Assembly: GCA_018712785.1 (NCBI GenBank)
Contig: DVGK01000078.1
Coordinates: forward strand, 1-47,862
Length of the DNA: 47,862 nucleotides
Reading direction: 5' to 3'
From: Candidatus Choladousia intestinavium
GTDB lineage: Bacteria > Bacillota > Clostridia > Lachnospirales > Lachnospiraceae
How positions within the stretch are numbered: the stretch's first letter is position 1; each line of letters starts with the position of its first letter. A program made the position numbers and the translations under genes. Below the pieces are notes generated by a model. The model did not search any database, was not told the DNA's origin, and worked only from the letters and a program-made list of their open reading frames with translations. Below, one piece after another: positions 8,642 to 17,033 of the stretch.

Positions 8642-8658
8642 CAGAATGACTTGTTCTT

Positions 8659-10044
8659 TTACCGGTTTTTAACTTTCAGAGCGTACTCATGATTCAGAAG
8701 AAGGGGGCGCAGATAGCCGCAGAGATCGCTCATGGGAAGAATTTCCTCCTTCAGGCGGATCCCCAGCTCTTCCTTCATATATTCCCGGCGGTCCTGAAAG
8801 CGCCTCCAGGTTTCCGGATATTTCTCCCGAAGTTCGGACCGCAGCTTTTCATCCGCGATGGCAATTCCGTCTTCTGCCCCCACGCCGCTGTACCCCGGCA
8901 CGGAAGGTATGATGTCCATCTGCAGAAGCATGCCGCTTCCCAGAACAGCCCTGGAACCCTTGTACACAGGCGAAGAAGACCACTCCTCCTGATCCGTGTA
9001 ATGGCCCGGATTCAGCGTCCAGTGATACTGTTCTTTTGGAAGTACCTTCTCTATGGTTTCGTAAAGCTCGCCGCCTGACACACCGATCCCCACGGTCTCA
9101 TACCAGACAGCAGCCGCCTTAAAGTACGGAGCAGCTATTCTTTCAATATAATCCTTCTCCCCCTCCGGAAGATCTTCTTTTGATTCCGCCACTATGGCCG
9201 CTCTGGAGGAAGAACCTCCCCTTAAGCCCAGAGTCAGAGAAAATTTATCTCCCAGAGAGATTTTTTTGTTCCTGGGAAATACAACTCCGTTGGTAAACCG
9301 TTCGCCGGCTGCCGCAATGGTGGTTATGGTAATGGGCTGTCCAAAGGCAGCCAGGCAGTGGGCAATCTCCATCTCTGTTTTCCCTGGCGCCACCTCGTCC
9401 AGGGCTTCCCGGACCCTGGACGAGGCCAGGCCGGCGGCGAACTCATAGTGGGCAATCTCATTGCCATTCATTCTGTGGCGCGCTCCGTTAGCCGGGTCCA
9501 GAAAGATACCCCCGGCATTTACGAGGCTGCTCCCCGGCGCGGCCTCCCGAATGGCCTCGATAATAAAGGAAGGGATATCAAACGTCTTTTGATTGTCCTG
9601 GCAGGCACTGGTAAAATATTTCCATCCGCAGCATCCGATTTTCATTCCGTCTTTCAGTCCTGCTTCTTCCATAAAAGTTTTCATGGGCTTTTCCGGAATC
9701 ATGGGCTGGCAGGGAAGAGAAAAGTATGGACAGTGAATCAGCTCTGCTTTTACAAAGCTGTACCGGCACATTTTCAGATTTTCATTTCCCAGAACCAGGT
9801 ATGCCTTTCCATCCCTGTGCAGGATCAAAAGCGCCTCCTCGAATCTCGGCTCAAAGCCTGTAAGATACGCGAAGTTGGCTCCATGCTCCCGATCCCCATA
9901 GATTACGAGAGCATCCAGAGCCTGTTCCCGCATTTTTTCCATTACCTTGCGGAAGTGTTCTTTCATAGTTTCCTCTGTAAGATCTACCGGGAAATATCCT
10001 TGCTGCCTTCCAGGAGGCTTTACTTTACTGTATATGATGTTCAA
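8659..10044 (-). CDS. M24-family (Xaa-Pro aminopeptidase-like) protein lacking metal ligands
   Basis: This is a pita-bread fold protein. Its N-terminal creatinase-like domain includes LDALVIYGDREHGANFAYLTG, and the C-terminal M24 domain starts near HYEFAAGLASSRVREAL. In active members two Asp ligands lie in D-x-G and SDITR-type motifs. Here those places read LTLGLRGG and SSSRAAIV, so both Asp are gone, and a later Glu reads as Asp (LQMDIIP). NPGHYTD and GAEDG remain. It is probably not a normal metallopeptidase; a binding or pseudo-enzyme role is possible. The open frame runs up to 10131, but AAGGAG stands 9 nt before a TTG at 10044, giving 461 aa. An ATG at 9966 is the alternative. Confidence 0.78.
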   Translation of the reverse strand: MNIIYSKVKPPGRQQGYFPVDLTEETMKEHFRKVMEKMREQALDALVIYGDREHGANFAYLTGFEPRFEEALLILHRDGKAYLVLGNENLKMCRYSFVKAELIHCPYFSLPCQPMIPEKPMKTFMEEAGLKDGMKIGCCGWKYFTSACQDNQKTFDIPSFIIEAIREAAPGSSLVNAGGIFLDPANGARHRMNGNEIAHYEFAAGLASSRVREALDEVAPGKTEMEIAHCLAAFGQPITITTIAAAGERFTNGVVFPRNKKISLGDKFSLTLGLRGGSSSRAAIVAESKEDLPEGEKDYIERIAAPYFKAAAVWYETVGIGVSGGELYETIEKVLPKEQYHWTLNPGHYTDQEEWSSSPVYKGSRAVLGSGMLLQMDIIPSVPGYSGVGAEDGIAIADEKLRSELREKYPETWRRFQDRREYMKEELGIRLKEEILPMSDLCGYLRPLLLNHEYALKVKNR

Positions 10045-10127
10045 AACTGTCTTCTCCTTTTCATTTCCGAAATATGTCCGGGCAAGATGAGACGTAAGGT
10101 CGTCCGTTTGGCTCACTGCCCGCGAAA

Positions 10128-10162
10128 ACAATAGAAAACACGCTTCGCGAACTTTCTATTGT
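10128..10162. repeat. 35-bp palindromic repeat, copy 1
   Basis: The perfect 10-bp arms are ACAATAGAAA and TTTCTATTGT, with a 15-bp centre containing TTCGCGAA. Two further 35-bp copies lie at 34471-34505 and 35038-35072. All three sit between genes, close behind or next to a terminator-like hairpin. Confidence 0.75.
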
Positions 10163-10166
10163 CATA

Positions 10167-10243
10167 AATAAAAATGCACAGACCTGCCTTCCGGTTCTGC
10201 GGCCCGGCGCGGGCCGGCGCAGAAAATCTCCGGCAAATCTGTG
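10167..10243 (-). terminator. Large terminator hairpin behind the polyol operon
   Basis: Reading the minus strand, outer arms CACAGA/TCTGTG enclose a very GC-rich inner stem (CTGCGCCGGCCC against GGGCCGCAG), followed by ATTTTTATTT. It lies about 90 bp after the last gene of the polyol/sugar operon. Confidence 0.7.
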
Positions 10244-10331
10244 CGGCATTTCAGAACATCCATATATTTCGGTCAGGTCTGCACAGCAGCATGCAGGCCT
10301 GGCTGAATCACCCCATTCTGAAATCTATCTT

Positions 10332-11378
10332 TTAACAAATCTTAATCACTGATTTTACAATATCTGCTTTATTCTTCACGCTCTGGTTCATACCCTCTTC
10401 GATCTCATCCAGCGTAAATACGTTGGTAACAATTCCCTTGAGATTTACCCTGCCGGAAGCAACCGCTTCAATGGCAACCGGATAAATATGGCGGTAGCGG
10501 AATACAGTCTTAAAGGTGATTTCCTTGTCAAGAGCAAGGCTCATGGGAAGCGTCTCTTCTCCCGAAGCAGAGTATCCTACCAGCACAATGGTGCCGCCCC
10601 TCTGGACAAACTGGATGGCCTGACGGGTGGTGATTTCTGTTCCGGCTGTCTCAATAACAAGATCCGGACCCAGTCCGTCTGTAAGCTTCAGTACCTCTTC
10701 CACAGTATTCTGTTCTTTGCCGTTGATTACGTGGGTGGCTCCCAGCTCCAGTGCCTTGTCCAGACGCTTCTGCATAATATCCACCACGATCACCTTTGTA
10801 ACACCCATGGCTTTCAGAGCCATCATGGAAACCAGTCCGATGCAGCCGGCCCCTGTTACCACAGCGGTCTGTCCCAGGTGAGCGTCTCCCTGACGGGCCG
10901 CATGGAATCCTACGGACAGCGGTTCAATCAGAGCTGCCTCCATGGTATCCATATTGTCGGGAATCTTAAAGCAGAGTCCTGCTTCATGGGCCACATACTC
11001 CTGGAATACTCCGTCCACAGGAGGAGTGGCAAAGAAAATCACGTCCGGGCAGAGGTTGTATCTGCCGGTCTTGCAGAAAATACATTTTCCGCATGTTTTG
11101 CCCGGCTCCAGAGCTACCTTATCTCCTACTTTAAGGTTTTTCACGTCTTTACCCACTTCCACTACTGTACCGCCGGCTTCATGGCCCAGTACAAAGGGGG
11201 GATGTACGATATTCGCCCCGATTCCTCCTGCCTCATAGTAATGAAGGTCTGAACCGCATACGCCTACGTACTCAACCTTCACCAGCACTTCGTCGTCTTT
11301 GGGCTTTGGAATATCACGCTCTGTCAATTCCATCTTCATAACATCTGTCATGATTGCTACTTTCATTTTTCCTTCCAT
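10332..11378 (-). CDS. Zinc-dependent polyol dehydrogenase (sorbitol/xylitol dehydrogenase-like MDR)
   Basis: NAD(P)-dependent oxidation of a sugar alcohol to a ketose, medium-chain dehydrogenase family, 348 aa. Catalytic zinc ligands Cys41 (GVCGSD), His66 and Glu67 (GHEAGG) are present, with structural zinc Cys96, Cys99, Cys102 and Cys110. The Rossmann loop is VTGAGCIGLVSM and the following strand ends in VVDI, where Asp suggests NAD preference. GSDLHYYEAGGIG is the pattern of sorbitol and xylitol dehydrogenases. It is the last gene of the RbsABC-like operon. The exact polyol is not given by sequence. Confidence 0.88.
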   Translation of the reverse strand: MEGKMKVAIMTDVMKMELTERDIPKPKDDEVLVKVEYVGVCGSDLHYYEAGGIGANIVHPPFVLGHEAGGTVVEVGKDVKNLKVGDKVALEPGKTCGKCIFCKTGRYNLCPDVIFFATPPVDGVFQEYVAHEAGLCFKIPDNMDTMEAALIEPLSVGFHAARQGDAHLGQTAVVTGAGCIGLVSMMALKAMGVTKVIVVDIMQKRLDKALELGATHVINGKEQNTVEEVLKLTDGLGPDLVIETAGTEITTRQAIQFVQRGGTIVLVGYSASGEETLPMSLALDKEITFKTVFRYRHIYPVAIEAVASGRVNLKGIVTNVFTLDEIEEGMNQSVKNKADIVKSVIKIC

Positions 11379-11505
11379 TTCAAACCTCTCCTGTTCCGCT
11401 CAGGGAAGCGTCTCCCCTGAACTAAAGCTAAAATATTTCTGCTTCAAGAATACACTGTATTTCACAGGTCCGCAAGTTTATTCCGCGGACAGACGTTTAT
11501 CTCTC

Positions 11506-12465
11506 TCATGCCGCTTTCTTCGCCTGGGTAAGACGCATCTGCTGGATACAGTCAGAGCCCACTGCCAGAAGAAGGATAATACCTTTTACAATCATCTGGG
11601 TATAGGAGCTGATATTCATCAGAACCATACCGTTGCTCAGGATACCGATGATCAGAACGCCTGCCACTACGTTTGACATCTTTCCGGAACCGCCGTTTAC
11701 ACTGACGCCGCCCAGAACTACGCAGGTGATTACGTCGAACTCATATCCTTCACCGCCGTTGGGCTGTCCTGTATTGGCACGGGCCAGCATTACAAGGCCG
11801 GCGATGCCTGCGAAAAAGCCTGACAGAGCGTATACAAGATACTTAATTCTCTTTACACGGATACCGGAAAGCTCCGCAGCTTCCTCGTTTCCGCCCAATG
11901 CATAAAAGTAACGTCCGAAGTATGTTTTGTCCAGAATGAACGCGCCGACCGCGAAGCAGATTACCATGAGGATAATGGGGAACGGAATCGGTCCCACATA
12001 GCCCTGTCCAAGGAACAGGAAGGAATCCGGAAATCTTGAGATCGGAACACCACCACAGATAATAAACGCAAGTCCCGCGAAAATCGTCTGCGATGCAAAG
12101 GTAACGATCAGGGCCGGCATCCGGATCTCAGCGATAATAATGCCGTTCAAAAGACCGATCAGGGTGCTGGCTACCAGAGAAGCGATGATGGCGATCACCG
12201 GGCTCATTCCCATATTTACCATTATGTACGCCGCAATAATATTTACGAGAGAAATAATGGAACCGGTCGCCAAGTCAATGCCTCCCAGCAGAATTACGTA
12301 CGTCATACCAATAGACGCGATCCCGTAAATTGCCACCTGTCTTCCGATGTTCAGCAGGTTCCTCGATGTAAAGAAGTTATCACTTACAACGGTGAAAAAG
12401 ATAATCATGAGTATCAGGAATACCCATATCGCTCTGTTTTTTAATACATCCGTAACTTTTTTCAT
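11506..12465 (-). CDS. ABC sugar transporter permease, RbsC/XylH family
   Basis: Membrane part of a carbohydrate importer (CUT2 family), 319 aa, with 8-10 hydrophobic segments. Family marks include LLGGIDLATGSIISL near residues 59-73 and NGGSGKMSNVVAGVLIIGILSNGMVLM near the end. ATG at 12465 is chosen because the ATPase stop is 4 bp ahead and GTGAGG serves as ribosome site. It works with the ATPase and binding protein just upstream. A 23-bp inverted repeat (11468-11490, arms GTCCGC/GCGGAC) follows the gene. Confidence 0.9.
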   Translation of the reverse strand: MKKVTDVLKNRAIWVFLILMIIFFTVVSDNFFTSRNLLNIGRQVAIYGIASIGMTYVILLGGIDLATGSIISLVNIIAAYIMVNMGMSPVIAIIASLVASTLIGLLNGIIIAEIRMPALIVTFASQTIFAGLAFIICGGVPISRFPDSFLFLGQGYVGPIPFPIILMVICFAVGAFILDKTYFGRYFYALGGNEEAAELSGIRVKRIKYLVYALSGFFAGIAGLVMLARANTGQPNGGEGYEFDVITCVVLGGVSVNGGSGKMSNVVAGVLIIGILSNGMVLMNISSYTQMIVKGIILLLAVGSDCIQQMRLTQAKKAA

Positions 12466-12469
12466 ACCA

Positions 12470-13978
12470 TTAATCCTCACTTTCCTTAGAAGCCATCTTC
12501 ATAATTCGCTCCTGATCAAATTCTTCCCGTTTCAGTTCGCCTGTCATATGCCCTTCCGCCAGAACAATGATGCGGTCTGACATACCCATAAGCTCCTGCA
12601 TCTCGGAGGAAATCATCATTACGGATTTCCCGCCTTCTACCAATGTATTGATTAATGTATAAATCTCCTGCTTTGCCCCTACGTCAATTCCTCTCGTAGG
12701 CTCATCAAAGATCAGAAGGTCCGAATCTGCAGCAAGCCATTTCGCGAGAATTACCTTCTGCTGGTTTCCGCCGCTCAGATTCTTCACAAGCTGCTCAATC
12801 GAGGGCGTCTTAATGGAGATCTCTTCTCTGTAGCGCTGCGCGTTCTCTCTCTCCGTCTTATTATTGATGACTGTCATCTTGGAATCATGATGATACACTG
12901 GCATATTGATATTTTCACGGATGGTCAGCCCCAAGAGAGCGCCCTTGGCCTTTCTGTCCTCCGGTACAAGCCCGATCCCGATTTCAATGGCCTCATGGGC
13001 GGATTTGGGATTGATCTCTTTTCCTTTAAAGAAAAACTGTCCTGCCGTCTTTGGCTTCACACCGAACATCAGCTCCGCGAACTCAGTCCGGCCCGCGCCT
13101 ACCAGTCCTCCGAAGCCCACCACTTCTCCTTTGTGAATCTTAAAAGAAATATTCTTGTCGCCATTTCCGCTGACATTTTTCGCTTCAAAAACAACCTCAT
13201 CCTTAATGCATTTGGGATCCCGTTCCGGATAAATCTCCGTCAGCTGACGTCCCACCATATATTTTACAAGCTCATCCTCGTTTGTCTCATTCGTATTCAG
13301 GGTCGTCACGTACTGGCCGTCACGGAGAACCGTGATCCTGTCTGACAGTCTGAAAATTTCTTCCAGACGGTGAGAAATATAAATGATCGAAATTCCCTTG
13401 CTCTTCAGCAGATCCACCACCGCGAACATGCTCTCTACCTCCGCGTTGGTAAGAGGGGCGGAAGGCTCATCCATGATCAAAAGCTGAGCGTCCTGGGAGA
13501 TGGCCTTTGCGATCTCCACCATCTGCTGATAACCTACTGTTAATGTTTTTACCAGGGCTTTCGGATTGATGTTAATGTGAAGAGAATCCAGGATTTTCTT
13601 CGACTCCCGCTCCATGGCCTTCTGATCTACAATAATCCCTTTCCGGATCGCACGTCCAAGGAAGATATTCTCAGCAACGGAAAGATCTCCCACCAGATTA
13701 AATTCCTGATAAATAACACCGATCCCGTTTGCCTCGGATACCTTCGGCGTCATTTTGGAAAAGCTCTTCCCGTTTATGACAATCTCACCCTTGGAAGGTT
13801 CGATGGCGCCGCTGCAGGTCTTAATCAAGGTTGATTTCCCCGCGCCGTTCTCTCCCACCAGTGCATGAATTTCTCCTCTTCGTACACTCAGTGATACATC
13901 ATTTAAGGCTGTAACACCTGGATAATATTTTGAAATATGACGCAATTCCAAAATATTGTCTTCTGAACGATTACTCAT
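12470..13978 (-). CDS. ABC sugar transporter ATP-binding protein, RbsA/MglA/XylG type
   Basis: This 502-aa fused double ATPase is typical of CUT2 importers. Domain 1 (about 1-245) has Walker A GENGAGKST and Walker B LLIMDEPSAPL. Its signature region, TVGYQQMVEIAKAI, is degenerate, as is common in this family. Domain 2 (about 260-500) has a modified Walker A GLVGAGRTE, signature LSGGNQQKVILAKWL and LLIFDEPTRGIDVG. It is the energy subunit for the permease that follows. The start follows GGAGG. Confidence 0.94.
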   Translation of the reverse strand: MSNRSEDNILELRHISKYYPGVTALNDVSLSVRRGEIHALVGENGAGKSTLIKTCSGAIEPSKGEIVINGKSFSKMTPKVSEANGIGVIYQEFNLVGDLSVAENIFLGRAIRKGIIVDQKAMERESKKILDSLHININPKALVKTLTVGYQQMVEIAKAISQDAQLLIMDEPSAPLTNAEVESMFAVVDLLKSKGISIIYISHRLEEIFRLSDRITVLRDGQYVTTLNTNETNEDELVKYMVGRQLTEIYPERDPKCIKDEVVFEAKNVSGNGDKNISFKIHKGEVVGFGGLVGAGRTEFAELMFGVKPKTAGQFFFKGKEINPKSAHEAIEIGIGLVPEDRKAKGALLGLTIRENINMPVYHHDSKMTVINNKTERENAQRYREEISIKTPSIEQLVKNLSGGNQQKVILAKWLAADSDLLIFDEPTRGIDVGAKQEIYTLINTLVEGGKSVMMISSEMQELMGMSDRIIVLAEGHMTGELKREEFDQERIMKMASKESED

Positions 13979-14023
13979 GCTGCAATACCTCCAAACTGAT
14001 ACCTAACTGCGAGTTGCTTTCTT

Positions 14024-14059
14024 TAAAAATGCGTATCAGGCTTTTTCCCTGATACGCAT
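14024..14059 (-). terminator. Intercistronic hairpin with U-run between binding-protein and ATPase genes
   Basis: Arms ATGCGTATCAGG and CCTGATACGCAT are a perfect 12-bp stem followed by TTTTT on the minus strand. The position lets it lower ATPase and permease output relative to the binding protein, or protect the upstream message end. Confidence 0.78.
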
Positions 14060-14098
14060 TGCCATCACTGAATCTTTCTTAAATTTTCAAAAGACTGC

Positions 14099-15058
14099 TT
14101 ATTTCATCTCTTCCAGGTTGTCGATGGTAACCGGGATCAGCTCTCTGTAAACGTTGTGATCCATCTCTTCGCCGCCCTCATAAGCCATGGTCAGATCATA
14201 AACCTCATCACCGCATGCTACTGCGTTACCAGTAATAGCAACTACCATCCGGTTGAACTCTCCGTTCTCCATGGATGCAACGGTCTCATCTGTCAGGTCT
14301 GTAGAGAAGATACCTACATCTTCCGGAACCTCATCGCCGTAGAAGCCCTTCAGTGCCTCGTTAGCGCCTGCAGCTCCGCCGCCGCCGATGCAGCATACAA
14401 CTTTTACATCCGGATGAGCCTGAAGGATGGTCTCCATAGCATCCAGACCTTCTGTTGTGTCAATTGCGGGCTGGTTTGCAACTACTTCTGCGTTGGGAGC
14501 GTTCTCTTCAAGAGCATCCAGGATACCATTCTCTCTTTCCAGAAGGATGGGAGTCTGGGGATATCCGAGAACTGCAACCTCACATCCCTCATCTCCGAAC
14601 TTCTCGTTAATCCAGTTAGCTGCCTGTGTTCCGATCTCAACACCCAGATCATAGTTCTCAATTACCCAGTTAAAGCTGGAGTTTTCCATTTCCTCATCCC
14701 AACATACAACGGTAATACCTTCATCCAGAGCGTTTCCGCATACTTCTTCAATTGCCTCGGGGTCTACCGGCTGAACGATGATGACATCCATGCCGGAAGT
14801 GATGAAGTTTTCGATCTGATCGATCTGTGTATTTGCATTTTCCTGACAGTCAACGGTCGTAACCGTGTTGCCGTCTGCCTCCGCACGGGCTTCAATCTGT
14901 GATGCCTGCTGTGCCCAGATCTGATTGCTCAGTGTCTGTACCGCAAAACCGATCTGCAGTCCTGTGGTTGCGCTTTCTTCCTCTGCCATTGCAGTTACGC
15001 CCATGGTACCTGCAACCATTGCTGCTGTCATCAGAGTAGCAACTAATTTTTTGTTCAT
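14099..15058 (-). CDS. Sugar ABC transporter substrate-binding protein, RbsB family
   Basis: Secreted 319-aa periplasmic-binding-protein-type receptor (peripla_BP_4). The signal peptide (residues 1-25) ends AMA-EE and has no lipobox Cys. IDQIENFITSGMDVIIVQPVD and the later VVCCIGGGGAAGANEALKG are family marks. It is the first transporter gene after the dehydrogenase and probably the most highly expressed, with an AAGGAGG ribosome site and hairpins on both flanks. The ligand is likely a polyol or a pentose/hexose, judged from the dehydrogenases on each side. Confidence 0.9.
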   Translation of the reverse strand: MNKKLVATLMTAAMVAGTMGVTAMAEEESATTGLQIGFAVQTLSNQIWAQQASQIEARAEADGNTVTTVDCQENANTQIDQIENFITSGMDVIIVQPVDPEAIEEVCGNALDEGITVVCWDEEMENSSFNWVIENYDLGVEIGTQAANWINEKFGDEGCEVAVLGYPQTPILLERENGILDALEENAPNAEVVANQPAIDTTEGLDAMETILQAHPDVKVVCCIGGGGAAGANEALKGFYGDEVPEDVGIFSTDLTDETVASMENGEFNRMVVAITGNAVACGDEVYDLTMAYEGGEEMDHNVYRELIPVTIDNLEEMK

Positions 15059-15089
15059 GTTTGATTCCTCCTTGAAATTTTTTTACGTT

Positions 15090-15165
15090 CCTTCGCCGCG
15101 CCTGACGCGGCAGTGAAGGCATGTCTCATAGGACATATATTTTCACAGCACCCCGCTGTTGAAAA
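15090..15165 (-). promoter_or_regulatory. Two hairpins in the leader of the binding-protein gene
   Basis: The first, at 15140-15165, has arms TTTTCA-ACAGC / GCTGT-GAAAA. The second, at 15090-15119, has arms CCTTC...CGCG / CGCG...GAAGG. They lie between the dehydrogenase stop and the binding-protein start. They may be processing or stabilising stems; neither has a clear U-run. Confidence 0.5.
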
Positions 15166-15175
15166 TCACTGCTAT

Positions 15176-16219
15176 TTATTCTTCTTTTCCATTGGGAAGG
15201 ATGATATATTTCCCTTTTGCTCTGAGCTGTGGACTTGAGAGAATCTCGCTGAGCTTTTCCAGCGGCTCAAGCCCTGCCAGCATAGTCGTTACATCAATTC
15301 TGTGGGCATTGATTAATTCCACGGCTCTTCCCATATCGTAGGGACTGCAGTAAGATCCCTTCACTGTAAGCTCTTTCTGGAACAGCTTATAGGTAGGAAG
15401 ATCCATGGAGGCAGATACGGCCGTTACAGCAAATAAAACGACTGTACCGTGCTTATCCACCACATCCATTGCCTGCTCCGAAGTGTCCTTTCTTCCGCAA
15501 GTCTCAATAACGCAGTGAACGTGCTCAATTCCATTCTCCTTCAGCGTTCCGATCACATCCTGATGAACCGGATCGATAGTAAAGCTGGCTCCGATTTTCT
15601 CCGCCATCTTTCTCTTCTCTTCTACCGGCTCTACCAGAACCACATTGCTTGCGCCTTTTAGTTTTGCCAGCTGCATCAGCAGAAGACCTATGGCCCCTCC
15701 GCCGTAAACTACTACGTTATCGCCTACTTTAATGTCGCTTCTGTCAGCGCCGTTGATACAGCAGGCCAGCGGTTCTGCCATAGCGCCTTCTACGAAAGTC
15801 ACATCATCGTTCAGTTTATGAAGCAGCCTTGCCTTTACTTTACAGTACTGGGAGAATCCTCCGTCTACATTCGTACCGATGGCTTTCATGTGGTCACAGT
15901 GACTCATCAGACCATTCAGGCAGTAATAGCATTCATTGCAGTTGTCAGCAGGATCCGCACAGACGTGATCCCCTACTTTCCATCCCTTTACATTCTCTCC
16001 CACTTCCGCAATAATTCCGGCAAACTCATGGCCCTGAATCAATGGAGGAACTGTTGTCGTAGACCCCTGATCTCCTTCAAAAATATGTACGTCTGAACCG
16101 CAGACACCGCAGGCCATTACTTTAATCAGTACCTCTTCCGGCCCTACGGAAGGAATTTCTCTTTCTTCAACTCTGATGTCGCATTTGCCGTGAAATACAG
16201 CGCTCTTCATGGTAGCCAA
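15176..16219 (-). CDS. Zinc-dependent MDR alcohol/polyol dehydrogenase
   Basis: This is the second medium-chain dehydrogenase of the operon, 347 aa. Catalytic zinc ligands are Cys40 (GVCGSD), His64 and Glu65 (GHEFAG); structural zinc Cys are 94, 97, 100 and 108. The Rossmann loop is VVYGGGAIGLLLM and the next strand ends VLVEP, so Glu could bind the NAD ribose. It probably oxidises a sugar alcohol or sugar acid, or reduces a ketose or ketone; the substrate is open. The start at 16219 is TTG with AGGAGG 8 nt ahead; ATG three codons later is too far from that site. It is the first gene behind the promoter at 16304-16332. Confidence 0.87.
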   Translation of the reverse strand: MATMKSAVFHGKCDIRVEEREIPSVGPEEVLIKVMACGVCGSDVHIFEGDQGSTTTVPPLIQGHEFAGIIAEVGENVKGWKVGDHVCADPADNCNECYYCLNGLMSHCDHMKAIGTNVDGGFSQYCKVKARLLHKLNDDVTFVEGAMAEPLACCINGADRSDIKVGDNVVVYGGGAIGLLLMQLAKLKGASNVVLVEPVEEKRKMAEKIGASFTIDPVHQDVIGTLKENGIEHVHCVIETCGRKDTSEQAMDVVDKHGTVVLFAVTAVSASMDLPTYKLFQKELTVKGSYCSPYDMGRAVELINAHRIDVTTMLAGLEPLEKLSEILSSPQLRAKGKYIILPNGKEE

Positions 16220-16303
16220 AGTTCTGTCCTCCTGTTTCTTTTCCGAATATTTTTTAAAATTATATCCAAATCAGTTTTTAAATATGTTTTAATATGTATC
16301 TAT

Positions 16304-16332
16304 ACAATACTCCCCTTGTTCACATTTGTCAA
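16304..16332 (-). promoter_or_regulatory. Promoter of the polyol/sugar operon
   Basis: On the minus strand TTGACA (16327-16332) and TATTGT (16304-16309) are 17 bp apart. AT-rich ATACATATT/ACATATTT repeats directly follow and could be the operator of one of the nearby ROK repressors. Confidence 0.65.
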
Positions 16333-16467
16333 CTGTAATTTTAAAAACCAGAGGATTTTATTGATTTTTTACAATTCTTTCGTTTTAGATTTGTATAGAT
16401 TTACTATTTTTGAATTCTGATCTGCCAGTCATATACCCGTTTTTGCCTGCTGCATCAGACTTGGGAT

Positions 16468-17016
16468 TTACTTGTCCTGAAGAGGCGGCATCTTTACCTC
16501 ATCCAGCGTCTCTATAGGATACTGCGACTTTCCTGTAACAATGTCCGCTGTGATTTTTAAAATATACAGCCGCTGACACATTTCAGCGGTTATTTTCCGG
16601 ACAGGCGGCCGTCCTGTGTGGGTGCACAGCAGGCTGAATCCATACTTATATTCCTCCTCATCCTCCCTGGGGTCCAGGATCTCCCCTGTACCGTATGCCG
16701 TAACGCTGCGGTAATCATGCGTCTCCTTCCGATAGCTCTTTTTCCCCACCCGGTCCAGAAAAACAGGGACATTCACGCAGACATGGGGATCTTTCTTCAG
16801 AAGCTCCAGACGATGGCCCTCTTTTGCCATATGGAAATAAAAAATCAGCTTATCTTCCCATACGTAGCCGTAATTCATGGGGACAATATAAGGATACGGC
16901 TCATCCTGGAATCCCACGCAGCATACCGAGGTCAGATCCAGGATTCCTTTCAGCAGTTCTTTGTCCGATACCCTTACTTCTTCTCTGTGCATAATAAGTT
17001 TCGTGTGATCTGTCAT
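16468..17016 (-). CDS. Pyridoxamine 5'-phosphate oxidase-like flavoprotein (NimA-type)
   Basis: This 182-aa split-barrel flavin-binding protein opens with EVRVSDKELLKGILDLTSVCCVGF, followed by PYIVPMNYGYVWEDKLIFYFHMAKEG and the later DYRSVTAYGTGEIL, the usual pattern of NimA-like putative reductases. It should bind FMN or a similar cofactor, and electron donor and substrate are unknown. It starts 17 bp after the ROK kinase stop, with an AGGAGG site, so the two are likely cotranscribed. A link to sugar metabolism is positional only. Confidence 0.82.
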   Translation of the reverse strand: MTDHTKLIMHREEVRVSDKELLKGILDLTSVCCVGFQDEPYPYIVPMNYGYVWEDKLIFYFHMAKEGHRLELLKKDPHVCVNVPVFLDRVGKKSYRKETHDYRSVTAYGTGEILDPREDEEEYKYGFSLLCTHTGRPPVRKITAEMCQRLYILKITADIVTGKSQYPIETLDEVKMPPLQDK

Positions 17017-17033
17017 ACTCTTTCCCTCCTGCT

